DNA of 64,000 nucleotides from Lonicera japonica. Lineage: Eukaryota; Streptophyta; Magnoliopsida; Dipsacales; Caprifoliaceae. Shown here piece after piece: positions 35,688 to 47,800 of this stretch. The notes below the pieces were generated by a model. It worked only from the letters and a program-made list of their open reading frames with translations, did no database searches and had not been told where the DNA came from. Position 1 is the stretch's first letter; each line of letters begins with the position of its first letter. The position numbers and the translations under genes are program-made. The DNA lies in NCBI GenBank assembly GCA_021464415.1, contig CM038467.1, forward strand, positions 67,771,159-67,835,158, written 5' to 3'.

Positions 35688-36242
35688 TCAATAAAACTCT
35701 TTAATAGGAGATCGAGGAACACACCTTTGTCTATTCAAATAGTGAAAGACATCCATCCCAGAATCCCATGAAGAGCGCAGGGTGTTGAAGTATTCCGCTA
35801 CTCCATTGTCTTCTTCAAAGTACAAAATTTGTACTCCACATCCCTTTATTTGCCCCTCTATTGTCTCATTACTAGAAAAAATATTCATATAGAAAGAAAC
35901 TTCCAGTTCATCACCCACTTCAAATAAACTATCCCACAACTCAGAACACCAGTGGCTTAACCACACCATATCTCCATTTACTTCAGAAATGCCGTAGCAT
36001 CTTGGTTCATATTTGATCTTTGAGTTGTTGCTAGTGTTCTTGATTTGAACAGATACAGGAGTTGGCATCCATTCTATTTCTGACATTGTGTACAACAAGC
36101 ATAGATTCAACCCTCGCAATTTGAGAGATTGATGTTTAGGAATAGTGAAAGATATAGTAGGCTCTGTGGTCTTGAGATCAAACCAGTACGGAACTTCTCT
36201 CCCAGGAAAATATGTACTAAATACACGAGACTCATACAATAT
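35688..36242 (-). CDS. TNL exon 5: post-LRR C-terminal domain
   Basis: It starts after CTTTGCAG with ILYESRVFSTYFPGREVPYW, the diagnostic start of the C-JID/post-LRR domain (FPGxEVPxWF), then SFTIPKHQSLKLRGLNLCLL and IEGQIKGCGVQILYFEED. This domain aids effector recognition in TNLs such as Roq1 and RPP1. It ends at TGA (35688-35690). A donor AAAG|GTGTGT at 35725 followed by an acceptor at 35621 would replace the last 12 residues with a 22-base exon (35620-35599) ending RQRRLTH and TAG; this frame also closes correctly. Confidence 0.88.
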   Translation of the reverse strand: MLYESRVFSTYFPGREVPYWFDLKTTEPTISFTIPKHQSLKLRGLNLCLLYTMSEIEWMPTPVSVQIKNTSNNSKIKYEPRCYGISEVNGDMVWLSHWCSELWDSLFEVGDELEVSFYMNIFSSNETIEGQIKGCGVQILYFEEDNGVAEYFNTLRSSWDSGMDVFHYLNRQRCVPRSPIKEFY

Positions 36243-37289
36243 CTGCAAAGTTAACAAGATTCATATAGTATTTGCAAAATTAATCAATGCATGGAAGTTA
36301 TATCTATATATATATAGGAATATATTAACAACCTATTCGCATAAAAAAAATAGAAGGAAGAAAAAGAAGTTAAATACATATATGCTAAATAGGGCACAAA
36401 TTCTAAAACAACAAGTTATTCTTTTTTGATTTATAACGTTGTTAGATAACTAGTGTCCTTAAGGCATAACATTGTCCATATTCGCATAAAGGGAGAGTGT
36501 TAGGCTTTAAATAAAGATTTTCTTTCTCTTTTCAAAAAGAAGGGGATGTTCTTTTAGAGAGCTAAATTAATAGATGAAATTTTATGAGTATTTGTAATAA
36601 CCTACACTAATTAAATTCCATTCAAAAATTCAATTTAAAAGTAGGTGGAGTAAATTCAACTATTGCCATTAAATTATAGCAATTTGCCCCTCAACTTCTA
36701 ATTTGTTTCAATCAGCTCATTCCGTCCAACTCCGTCAGCCATTAGAGGCCAAGTGTGCATCACATGGGTGGCTATTTTCATCATTTACCCATTAAAATGA
36801 CTCTTATTCACGCTACAATGGTTGAAGGAGATTACTTTATTGAGGGCTTTTTTGCTTCTGGCGATAAAATGAGGAAAATGAAAATTGTTTTAAATGTGAA
36901 TGATAGTTATTTTAGTATGATGAAAATAGATCCACATGCGATGTGCATGTGGTCTCTAAAGGCTCAAACATGGACAGCTTGGACGGAATAGGCTGATTGA
37001 TAGAAAATTTTAAAGTTTAGTGGGTAAATTGATTTATTTTTTTATTTTTATTTTTATTTTTAAAAATTAGTGGGTAAATTGAAACTGCCTAAACGTTTAG
37101 TGGCTATTTTTGCAGTTTACTATCATAACTAATATATATGTCATTGTTGTGTAAATTGAAACAGCCTAATAGTTTAGCATCTATCATCTCCGCCCAGTTT
37201 CATGCGAAAATCTATCAGTTTAATTACCCCTAAAAATGGACGGACCTTTTTCTTAAAGAGAGGATCGTCCTTTTATAAATGGCTTGCTA

Positions 37290-37321
<32 letters not shown>

Positions 37322-40300
37322 AATTGAATATAAGCGTATAAACATTGATTTAGACAAAGGGTGAGAGAGAACCTGGATGGGACACATCTTTTTGCTCCAT
37401 ACGATTCTATTAGCAATCATCACCTCGACAGTTTCCATGGAGATCAATTCGAAGAAGCCAAAATTCATGAGCACTTCCTTATCAACTTTGGCTACGGCTT
37501 CTATCTTAAAGCCTGATTCAACATAATCTAGACTCATGCAAGCACCATGCGAGATTAATCGTGGTCTGGCCGACGATGTCTCGTATGTTATTTGTTTCAA
37601 GGATCGGCATTCCGTAACAATCAATTCTTGTATATTTATTGATGGCCATATAATTTGTTGAAGCTTTGGACACCAAGATAAATCAAGCTTTTCAAGCCTC
37701 CCGAGATTTCGAACGCATTCTGGAAGGTTACGGATTGGATTTCCCCCTAGATACAAGTGCTTTAACACGGGGAGATTGCCGAGATTCTTGGGAAAAGATT
37801 CGTCGGAAATATTTGATCCCATAAGAGTTAAGGTCACTAAGGAACTTGGTAAAGAACCCCATGATATTTCAAGGTTTTTACATGGTTTTGTTATGCAAGG
37901 AATTAAGTTGTACCATGCTGGAAAAGGATCCTCAGAGAGTGCTTGACTTATTTCCATTCTATCAGCTTTAAAAACTCTTAATGATTTCATCTTCGCCAAT
38001 TCATTTGCCACCCCAACAAGGTTTAAACAACCAGAAATAATAAGTTGTTCAAGAGACTTGACCATACCAATGTTCATTGGAAGCTTCCTTAGATTTTTGC
38101 AATCACTTAAATTCAAAAAAATAAGCACTTCTAGATTCACAATGGACTCATCAACCTCGACCAGACGCGGACAGTCTTTAAGAATTAATTTCTCTAAATT
38201 TGGAGTGCTTGAGAAGTCTGGAGTTTTCACAAGCTCAGTGGAATGACTGAGATTAAGGACTTTCAGTGATTCAAGAACCTATTGAGATAATGAGAAAGAG
38301 TTTTTGGTTAGTTCTTTCACATAAGTTATTAAGAATTCCAAAACTTGGGAGTTTGAGTGAGTGCCTTTCCCAACTAGGCGAGTTCACTTGCTCTTGGACT
38401 TATATAAGTCTTTGCACAAGATTTTTTTTTAATGAGAAAAAGGTGATGAATAATATTTTTCTTCAAATAAGGGCCTATTTTATAAGGGTATAACCAAATA
38501 CACCGCACCTCCAAAAATCCATTACAAATGTATGTGAAGTGTCCCAAAAAATTCATAAAAAGTGTCATTAAAGATCATATTGGAGTGCTAGAGTAATTTT
38601 TTTGGTGTGCCAATAGCCATAAACTTTTGTAATGGTAAAGTAGGTCCCTATTTTATGGTCTTTTAAAAGGACGAGTTTGACCCAGATCAAATATCATGCA
38701 ATTGTTAAGAGTATTTTTTATGTTGCCTACGAGTTTTTGAAAGTCATAAATTGATCAAATTCTTGTAGTAGTTTACATTTTTTTGTTAAGAATTTTGTTA
38801 ATAAAAAAGGAAAAAATAAAAATGTATCGTACCTTAGTTGCCTTCCAAAATTGTTTCAAAGTGCTGTTACGCATCTCTAGAGCAACCAAGTTCTCTAGGG
38901 GAAAGCCATAAGGTAAAGAATTCAATTGAAAACCACGCCAAGACAACCATTTTATTTTTCTTGGTAATACCTCATATGTTCCAGAAAGTTGTATATGACT
39001 AATTTTAAGCAATCTAAGGTTACGCATCTTTTCAAATGTATTGGCTTCTAAGACTTCCTCGTTTGAATTTCTCCGAGACTTGCTCTTTTTCACCATATTC
39101 ATGTCAAGGATCATACCTTCAATTTTATTTGTACCCTAGCAAATAAGAAAATAATATATAGAATGTTAGATAGATAATCAATTAGAAAACATGGAAAACA
39201 ACACAATTTAAAAGAGTAAGTTTTTTTTCATGTTACTTACAATTTTTCCATTCAAGACATCGAAAGATTCCTGATGTTGCCAGAGTCTACTATGTTCCTC
39301 AGGATACTTTGATTCTTCACGAACAATTTGCTTTCCCATCTCTTGAAGCAACGGGTGCATTCCCATCCTATCATTTTCAACTATTAAAAGATTTCTATCA
39401 ATGAGACTTTGAAACCCATCTGCCGCATGGTAATTACATCCATCTAAAATCGTCAACAAGTCATTTTTCTTCTTTCCAACAAAGAAACAAGCTATATCCA
39501 GGAATATATATCTATCATACTCATCTTGTAAAGAATCATAGCTTATTCTAAGCTTTTCTAAAACTTTCATGTGAGGCTTTGCATCTAATTTTTTCAATGC
39601 ACTCTCCCATACGTCTAAACTTCTGCCAGATACAGAAGAACCCAAAACTTCAAGTGCTAATGGAATCCCTCCACAATGGTGTACAAACTTTTGAGACTGC
39701 ACCATGTAACCTTTAGCTGGATGGCTTTGTCCAAAAGCATGGCAACTAAAAAGCTCAAGTGATTCACGTTCATCAAGTTTTTCAATCTTGTGCATTTGAT
39801 GCAGTTCATTGACCGTTAACAAGTGCTCCCGCCTAGTTGTTATGATAATTTTGCTTCCCTGAGTAAACCAACTCTGCGTTCCAAGTATTGCATCTAACTG
39901 TTCCACTTCATTAACATCATCTAGAACAAGAAAAACCCTTTTGTTCTTTACGGCACATCGAATTCTCCCAAGCCCATCATCAATGTCATAAAATTTCTTC
40001 TCTGGTTTACGTAGAATACTTGTCAAGAGTTGTCTTTGCAGACGAACTAATCCCTTGGTGTCTTTAGAAGCTCCTGCAATATTTCCGAGGAAACAACTAG
40101 CATCAAATCCTTGATAGTTTGAATTATATACGAACTTGGCAATAGTTGTCTTCCCTAATCCGCCCATTCCACATATCACAAGTATGTTCTTGCTTGACCT
40201 GTCCTTTACCCATTGATTAATGCCTCCCACTCTAGAATCCATTCCGATAAGATGGCGGCCCATGGTTAGTGCCTTGAGAGATAGTTTGCTTTCAATCACT

Positions 40301-42056
40301 TCAACAATTTGATTGATGAAGTCGGACTCGTACCTAAAATAAAGTGAAAGTACAAATGAAGCGTAATGAGAAAGTCAAGAATTAGAAAAACAAATTACAA
40401 GTGTATGTTAAAATGGCCAATCAGAACATCTACTTGGATTATAATTTGATCATTTCTCTTTGCTCTTTTTTATTGTATAAAAATTACTATTGAGTTCTGA
40501 AAATGAGAACAAGTACATAAAAAAGCAAATCATACTATAAGGAGGTTGGATCCAAACATTCTACTCCACTGTCATGAAGTTTATGAAAAAGTAAAAGGCT
40601 TGAAAAGCCTCCAAACCAGAAGTGCTTCTCATAATTTAGAGACTTGAAACAAATCAAAAAAAATCAATAATTCATGTAACATTTTGAAAATCTGAAGTTA
40701 TAGGGAAAATTTGAAAGTTTGAATGTTACTAATTATGAGAAAATGTATTGATGTTCTTTAAAAAAGTTCTATTATTCTGGCCATCTATCAAATATATTGT
40801 AGCATGGAATAGGAGATTCGAAAGCTTCAAAACCTATAAATAAATAATTTCAAGATATCTGAATGTTTTGTGGTTAAATGATGTACGGGGAAGTGATTTA
40901 ACTATTTTTAGGATCCTTCATTAGTTAGCAATTCATCAGCTGCAAATGGCTTTATGGTAAATGCCATCCTCTCATAAGCGAGGCCAAGAGGGCTGATGTT
41001 CGAAACAGACATAACCATCGCTAGCTTCTTAAGTATGTTATTTGTTCGAAAGCAATCAAAAATTTCTTGAGGTAAAATTATTCTTTTCATATAATGATCA
41101 TATATACATTCATTTTGAGTCATTTCCTTTGTTCAATATCTTTATAACTCTAGTATGAGCTTCGTATCTTTACAAACACTCGAATGTTATTGCTTAGGCG
41201 TGTTAAAGAACCACCAATCTTAATTTATTCAAACCATTGTGAGAGGTCAATCTCATTGGAATTAAAAGAGATAAATCATTGTGTTAATTTTGAGGGCTTT
41301 TCACATTTGTAAGTGTGGTGCTCAAACAACACGAGGATTGCTTTTGTGCGGAATGAATAATTGTGTAACAATTTGACCTTCACCCGTAAGGAGATCATGT
41401 TTATGAAATTTCTTGAGCTAGAGTTCACAAGCGCAAATGTATGATGACGAGCTGAACCGCATGAACAAAACTACTGGTGTTGTGGTTTAATATATATAAC
41501 CAAAAAACTGCTGTAGATGGATAAATAATAATAATAATTGGAAAAAAAAAACATAGAGCTGGAATTATCCTTTAATGGGAATCTTTTGCAAGACTTACTG
41601 GTCTTTCAAGGGCATTCCTGCCATACTTGCAACCTCTTCAAGTGCCGTGCTCCATCCTTTTTGGTATTCTTTTGTGAGAACTGGGGCAAGATCTCTTGCT
41701 TGCTGCTTCAGTTCTGCAGGCTCCACGTGATAAAAGACAGGCAAAATTCCGTGCTTCGAATGCTTACTGTGCTCAAGAATTGTATCGACTTCGTAAAGGC
41801 ATGAGCTAGAAGATGTGTAGTCCTTTGAGAAGATAATTATCGACATCCTCGATTGCTTGATTGCCCTCTCCAACTCAGAGTTGATATTTTCTCCTCTCGG
41901 TATCTCGTCATCATCTCTGAACGTTTCAACTCCAGCTTGCTTCAAGGCTTTATAAAGATGGTCCGTAAAACTTTTGCGGGTTTCGATGCCTCTAAAACTC
42001 AAGAACACATCATATGTATATCCAGAATTTGAAAAGTGGGATTTTGGAGCAGCCAT
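35688..42056 (-). CDS. TIR-NBS-LRR (TNL) disease-resistance protein
   Basis: An intracellular immune receptor of the TNL class, expected to sense pathogen effectors and signal through TIR NADase activity. Exons, all joined in frame at GT/AG sites: 42056-41599 (TIR), 40333-39241 (NB-ARC), 39135-38833, 38278-37373 (LRR) and 36242-35688 (C-terminal domain), giving 3315 coding bases and about 1104 residues, a normal TNL length. Order is TIR (about 13-150), NB-ARC (about 180-500), LRR (about 560-920) and a post-LRR C-JID-like domain. The start is the first ATG before MAAPKSHFSNSGYTYDVFLS, 90 bases downstream of a TATA box. No stop or frameshift is seen. Oddities: MHP replaces the MHD motif, and the TIR lacks the usual W before CL. 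A tiny sixth exon is an alternative end. Function as a resistance gene is inferred from the family; the pathogen is unknown. Confidence 0.95.
36648..37121. mobile_element. Possible fold-back element in TNL intron 4
   Basis: The two sides are loosely inverted: gagtaaattcaactattgcc, caatcagctcattccgtcc and catcacatgg on the left correspond, inverted, to tagtaaactgcaaaaatagcc, caatcagcctattccgtcc and catcgcatgtgg on the right. This resembles the Mutator-like fold-backs at 8651 and 22664. No target duplication was found. The frame at 36755-36991 inside it has no motif. Confidence 0.45.
37373..38278 (-). CDS. TNL exon 4: leucine-rich repeats
   Basis: It starts after CAATAG with VLESLKVLNLSHSTELVKTP and continues with DFSSTPNLEKLILKDCPRLV, LNLSDCKNLRKLPMNIG and further LxxLxLxxC repeats, including LKHLYLGGNPIRNLP and LEKLDLSWCPKLQQI, about a dozen units in all, then the family's LISMETVEVMIANRIVWSKK. 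The donor CCATCCAG|GTTCTC is weak but joins in frame. Reading past it runs into ACAC/TATA simple sequence, confirming the splice. Confidence 0.9.
38833..39135 (-). CDS. TNL exon 3: NB-ARC/LRR linker and first LRR
   Basis: It starts after GCTAG with GTNKIEGMILDMN, the usual linker, then EANTFEKMRNLRLLKISHI, LPRKIKWLSWRGFQLNSLP and LENLVALEMRNSTLKQFWK. This is the conserved TNL exon between NB-ARC and the main LRR. It ends AAG|GTACGA in phase 0. Intron 3 (38279-38832) contains no gene. Confidence 0.92.
39241..40333 (-). CDS. TNL exon 2: NB-ARC domain
   Basis: It starts after TTTTAG with YESDFINQIVEVIESKLS. Motifs: P-loop GMGGLGKTT (208-216), RNBS-A FDASCFLGNI, kinase-2 VFLVLDDV (D291, D292), RNBS-B KIIITTRREHLL, GLPL as CGGIPLAL (373-380), RNBS-D FLDIACFF, and MHP (478-480) in place of MHD before LLQEMGKQIV. 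The nucleotide-binding core looks intact. Donor ATT|GTAAGT. Confidence 0.94.
40908..41123 (-). other. Open frame in TNL intron 1
   Basis: A 71-codon frame in the 1265-bp first intron, same strand as the gene, with exon-like composition (for example SPLGLAYERMAFTIKPFAAD). I do not recognise the family. It lacks an obvious acceptor keeping TIR-to-NB-ARC frame, and typical TNLs have no exon here. It could be a captured gene scrap or chance. Confidence 0.3.
41599..42056 (-). CDS. TNL exon 1: TIR domain
   Basis: It reads YDVFLSFRGIETRKSFTDHL (TIR-1; residues 15-34), then FRDDDEIPRGENINSELERA, SRMSIIIFSKDYTSSSSCL and LPVFYHVEP (TIR-3 region). The conserved glutamate for NAD cleavage is E89 in CLYEV. 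The tryptophan usual before CL is serine (S85). After VEPAE the segment to WSTALEEVA is about ten residues shorter than in typical TNLs. The exon ends at the donor CA|GTAAGT, and the next exon restores frame (Q153). Confidence 0.93.
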
Positions 42057-42145
42057 TAAAATTGATTAAGATCTAGGAGATGAGTTATCTATATGGAAGA
42101 TGGAGAAGATGAATACATGCATTCATTGCATTTTTAGGGCACCAC

Positions 42146-42153
42146 ATTATATA
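42146..42153 (-). promoter_or_regulatory. TATA box of the TNL gene
   Basis: On the minus strand the sequence is GAATATATAATGTGG, 90-97 bases upstream of the ATG, suggesting transcription starts near 42115-42120 with a leader of about 60 bases. No experimental evidence. Confidence 0.6.
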
Positions 42154-42159
42154 TTCAGA

Positions 42160-44009
42160 GAGAGTGGGAGGGAATGGGTCCACATGAACAGAACCTCTAA
42201 ATGTGATATGGCCACCACTCTTTTAAGTATAATTTTGTTTCTCGATGCATTTGGATAACATCGTGTATATTGTATACTTTAAGGAATATACAACCATTTT
42301 ATAGTCTGTTGTTATTTTTGTCTTTGTAACAGAGTTACCGAATTCGACTCAGATATTTATAGTTGTCGAATTTTTTTTATGTTCTACTCTTATTGTAGTG
42401 ATCATATATGCCCACCTTCTTTATAGTAGTTGTAGATTTGCAATTGTACAAAAAAAATTGTAATTATTTTTAAAAAATAGTTTGGTAAAAATCATCACTT
42501 TATATAATTTTTTTTTTAAATTTACCTTTTTATTCGATAAAATCAAAGGTTCATAAATTTAAAAATTACACGATGATTATTTGATCCACAGATGTGATTT
42601 AAAATAGCATATTTATTATTTGACCTTATATTATTCCTCCATCTATCTCACAAATATTCTGGATACCAACCAAATATTATATAAAATAAGTGGGGAGTGG
42701 ACCACATGCGCAACATGCTATATAATTTTATTTACTTTTTTTTTGGGGTTAAATTAGGAGTATTATTTGGGGCATTTAAGATCAATTATTGAATTTGAAA
42801 ACTTTTAGAATGCGGTCTCAGTCTTAGTATATGCTTCTGGTGTGAACTCAGGTTCCGAAGATATTGTTCGAAAAATACTAATTAAAAATGTGCAGAAGAT
42901 ACTGTTACGATGTAAAGAATACCATTAGGCTATGTAGGATACCTTAATAGTGTATCTCCAAGGGACTGCATCCTTTAAAAAAAATTAATAAATCATGTCG
43001 TAAAAAAATTAAATTTTGAAACTAGATCATAATTATTTTCGTTTTATTTTGACTTATTTAGTACTTGTCTAACAATATAACTTCTAATTCAATCTATAGC
43101 TAGTTAACACTACAACTTTTTTTCCATTACAAATTTGGTACATTAATTTTGTTTGGAGAAAAAAATAAGACTAATATGAATCATACTATAAAATAATAAT
43201 AATGTTTACTGAGGGAGTCTTTGTTTATTGAATTAAAATTTATTTCAAACAGCCAGTGGTGTGAACTGAAAAGGACAATGCTCAATTTTATACGAAACAA
43301 GTTGACAGAGGCACTGCAGTGGTTCCCCACATGTAATTAAACATGCATGTTATACAATTTATTTATTGTTTTAATTTATTTTTTTATTAAATTAGGGAAT
43401 CTCTAGCCTCATAAAATTCTAGATATTATACAAAATTCCATGTGCTAGAGTTTTATTAAAAGTATAATTGAACCTGAAATGCCCAGATTTCGTGGCGTAC
43501 AAAGAAAGGCAAAAAAATAAATCAAGTTGAGAAAATTATGATTTTTATAGAAGACTCCATTCAAAACTCATAAAGCAAAAAATCAAATACATAAGCTTAG
43601 ACTATGTACAAAATTAAAATTGAGCGTGTTAAATTATGAGCTTTATTTTAACTTTAATTAGTGTTTATTAGAAATTATATTTTTTTTTAATTCAATAAAT
43701 CGTCAATAGAGTATTATATCTTATTCTTCGTTTACAAAATTTGGTACATTAATTTTATTCCGAGAAAAAAATAGGACGACTACTAATTTAAATCATGCGA
43801 AAAAAAGTAAAAAGATAAAAATAAACTTTTATTTTTTTATGAGCAGCAGTAATTTCATAACAAATTTTTTTTTTCATCAATTTACAACCGTTACCATAAG
43901 GCTAGAATAACAACTAGCTACTACAGTAAGTATGGGTCAACGGAATTTAACATCTACATTCATTTGAATCAAATTTAAAATTATAATAATTCTTTATATT
44001 TGATGACAA
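42160..44009. other. Non-coding region upstream of the TNL
   Basis: Apart from the TNL promoter nothing recognisable lies here. It is AT-rich with short poly-A/T runs. The words tataaaataagtggggagtgg near 42680 weakly recall 21310 and 61510. It separates the TNL from copy B. Confidence 0.5.
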
Positions 44010-44950
44010 AAAGTTTGTTTATTTGTGCCCTTGTTTTGAAAAACAGAAACCATTGAACATCAAATTACACTCCCATATATTTCATGCACCCAAATCAATC
44101 TCATACAACTTGGCCACCTTTTATTCAAATTTCAGACTAACAATTAGTATCATCCAAAATATACACAAACAATTCTATATATATAATCAGTCCTTGTGTT
44201 TTTTACTCAAAACTATGTGACACATTAGATAATATGTTGAAACTATAAATTTAACATTAAGATTCTGTTCAATAGCGCGCAGCTTGGAAAATGATGGGGA
44301 AAAAAAACTTAATTTGGGTGAGAAGTTGAAAATTAAGTTAATACATGTGCTGAGATACTCTCTATCACATATATGCTCATTTTTATGAGTATATGTCTTC
44401 CATCATTCTTTATTTTTTGTATAAATTTTTTCTTTCTCACACCCAAAAGAAATATTTTCTATGGAAAAAAATTCTGAAAGTAATAGTTAATTTTATCACG
44501 TCTTAACTTATTTTTTAAATTCTTATATAAATCATTTATTTTATTTACCATTTTTATGATTCTAACTATATAAATTAATTATTTTACTTACTATTTTTAT
44601 TGTTTTAACAAACGGGAAAAAATCCAAAAGTAATATATGAAGATCCTTGGACTACTCATGTGAACCCAAATTAAACCTTAGCGGAACAAAATTAGATGCA
44701 AGTGCCCCCACTTGGTTTAAAAAATATGCTCAAATGCCTACTAATCAAAATTGAATATTTAATTATTGGGGCGGCAAAGACTATATTATCTCATTTTTTT
44801 TTTAAATAATAAACATTGAAACGATTCAATGTGTGTTGTCCTAATTAAGGGGCTGGGCCATGTAGGCGAAACGGGGACAAATGCCCCACTTGATTTTGAT
44901 TTTTTAATTATATACGGGATATTTTTTTAACAATATATATATAAGACTTA

Positions 44951-47800
44951 TGTAATACTCCATACTTTAATTTGTTTTAAATTGAAGTATATTAGCTTAT
45001 TTATACTCATATGAGTGATCGTTTGGTGATTCGGGTGATCCGAATCGATTTCGGTTGGTAAATAGGAAGTTTGGTTCTTCGCGATTTGTTGATTTTGGCT
45101 AACTTTGAACTATCGTAACTCCTTCGTTAATTATCCGATTAAGATTCCGTTCGCAAATATGTCTAGTTTTTATATCATTCTACAACTTTCATGTTTTGAC
45201 TGAAAGCTAATTTGCACTTCTTGTGGGTCAAAATAGGGCGCAAAGTAGGCCCATCGCTAAATTCGGGTCGTTCAGTAATGCTTTCGGCGAATTTCTGAAG
45301 AAAATCAATCCATAATTCGGGAAAACTTCAAATTAAAAAGTTGTAGATCTTTGAATTACCTTTCCGTGGATATAAAGATCACATCAATCCGAGTTTCGAG
45401 CAAGGAGTTATGACCAAATTACTAACAGTGGTTAGTGCAGCCAAAACAAGCTTGGACAGAATGTTTCTGGGATCGGTCCCAGAAATCCTAGGATCGGTCC
45501 CAGGCTAGGATTGGTCCCAGACCCCTGTGTGATGAATTTTCTAGAGTTTTCACCACACTTTCTCATCATTTATCACCTTAAATCACCAAAACTCGACCAA
45601 AACCCACACCTATCAACTTGAGGGCTTTAGAGAGAGATAGAGGGGGCTCTTTGACGGGTTCTTACTCATTCTTCAATATCAATCCGAGATAAAAGCTCCA
45701 AATCCCTCGAATTCATCCTCCTGGTCGCTATTCGTCATCTTTCTTGCTGGGATTTCTTCGGATAAGGCTTGAACCTTCATATTTCTTTTTCTTTCTCGTT
45801 GATAAGTCGAGGGAGGAGTTTATATCTTTTCAAAATTCTCAAATATGGTTTTTATTTACCGAAAGGTGAATGATTTTATATATACGTGTGATGTAGAGCA
45901 CATACTTCTAATTTTTGATATACTAGAATGATTTATACAGGTATGGCCTATAACATGATGTTTTATGATTAATAAAGACTTAAAAGGGAGGTTTGAGGCA
46001 ATAGATGTTATGTACACCTGATAATATGAGTTTCTTTAACTATAAATGGATGATTTATACATGTATGTTAAATATGATGATTTTGCCTAATTGATATCGA
46101 TGATATATAATTAATTGGAATATGAACTCATGTATTTAAGCAAGTTATGCCATCTAAGCTATATGATTACATGTTATTGTTTCATATGGATGTCCTTTGG
46201 GTATGTAATGCGTTGATTTGACAAGAGAAGGGTTTTATATACACTAAAGGACATGGACATGATTTTGATAAAGTTTATATGGCATATGTAGTATCTACTT
46301 TATATTTGATGCATGAAATGGAACAATATATGCCACTTGAACTTGATATCTATGGAATATAGACTTGTAAGCGATGTTCCTTGGATATGCACGCTTGGTT
46401 ATATCCAAGTGGATTGTAAATGGGTTATGTATGCGCTGAGGAACATGGATACATGATGAATGAAGTTTAAGTGGCATGTGTTGTTTTTAGTTGCCATAAA
46501 GAGCATGTATGCATATTGTGCATTACAATTGTGTCAACCGAAATCTTGGAGATCCTTCGGCAAGCTTGGATCATTCCTCTGGCTTATCGTATAGGCGTAT
46601 ATCTTTTATCAGTATGCCGGGAGCTTCTGATGATTATTGTATCGTTCTGAACGTGACATGATCCTGATATGGATCTGGATATGATTCTATTCTGGACGTG
46701 ACATGGCCCTGATATGGATCCGGATATGATTCTGTTTTGGATGTGACATGACCCTGATATGAATCCGGGGATGATTCTATTATGGCCCTTCAATGGTAAA
46801 GAGATTGTGTATTTATTTGGTGCTTGTCGGGATGGAAAAATAGGCAGGGCCCGGTGCCTTTGGGTTAAAAAGCCCTAAACCCCTGGGGGAGCAATGTATG
46901 GCCGCCTATCAGCCACCGGTGTGAAGCCCGGGAACATAGGCAAATTGGCAAGGCACTGATCGTTCTGTGGTTATGATTCTATCGGTGGACTTGAGGTCCA
47001 AATTGTGATCTATTGATGTATTCTGGGGCCGATGGGCCATGTTATTCTATAAGACCGTTGGGACAACTTATGGCTGTTATCGGTGGGTGTGATATTATCA
47101 TTGGACTGGAGGTCCGATTCGGTTATAATCTTATGATACTCTTAGAGGCCAATGTGCCAGTTATGATGATTGACGGATGGTTCTATCGGGCGGTCAGGCA
47201 TCTGATAAAGGTTGGCTCAACGAGGATATATTCATTCTGGCTACGTGGCTTAATGGTTGACACAAGGGAGGTAACCTGCATATGCATAAGCACATATAAT
47301 TTTTATATGATGATGGTTTTTAAACCGAACCATTTGTTGAAGATGAATTGTTGTTGGATTGTGAATTGTGTTTCCAACATGTTATCCCCTGTTTTTCCCT
47401 ACTGAGCTGTGAGCTCATCTCGTGTTTTATTTAAAATTTTAGGTACTCAGGGGGTGAACGATGGTAACGGGACTATAGGTTCGGGAATGAAATAAATGAC
47501 TCTGATAAAGATTCATTTTTTGTTATATATATGTTATCTCGGGAAGCCCCGGCTAGCCCGTAGTGTTATGCACTCTATTGCACCTGCTAAGTTTGGTTTT
47601 ATATATATTGGTTATATGTATACAAGATTTTATATAGTACTATCATCTTCTATACTACTGATTGACATGTGTGATAGTTACTATTTAAATTTTTTTATAT
47701 ATTTACATATATACCCATTTTAGTCAATCTAAGATGTGTTAGTAGCACCATAGGTCTTAATTACGAATGTTGTCCTGTAGATTAAGGCGGGGGTGTTACA
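44951..47800 (+). repeat. 5' LTR, copy B
   Basis: 2850 bp, starting TGTAATACTCC and ending GTGTTACA. It carries three GGATCGGTCCCAG-like motifs (45474-45520) against two in A. Reading frames inside it are shared LTR artefacts. Confidence 0.9.

Noticed and set aside
37253..37372. Extension of the LRR exon frame to 37253
   Set aside because: The sequence after the CAG|GT donor translates AC/TA simple sequence; splicing to 36242 gives the expected C-terminal domain in frame.
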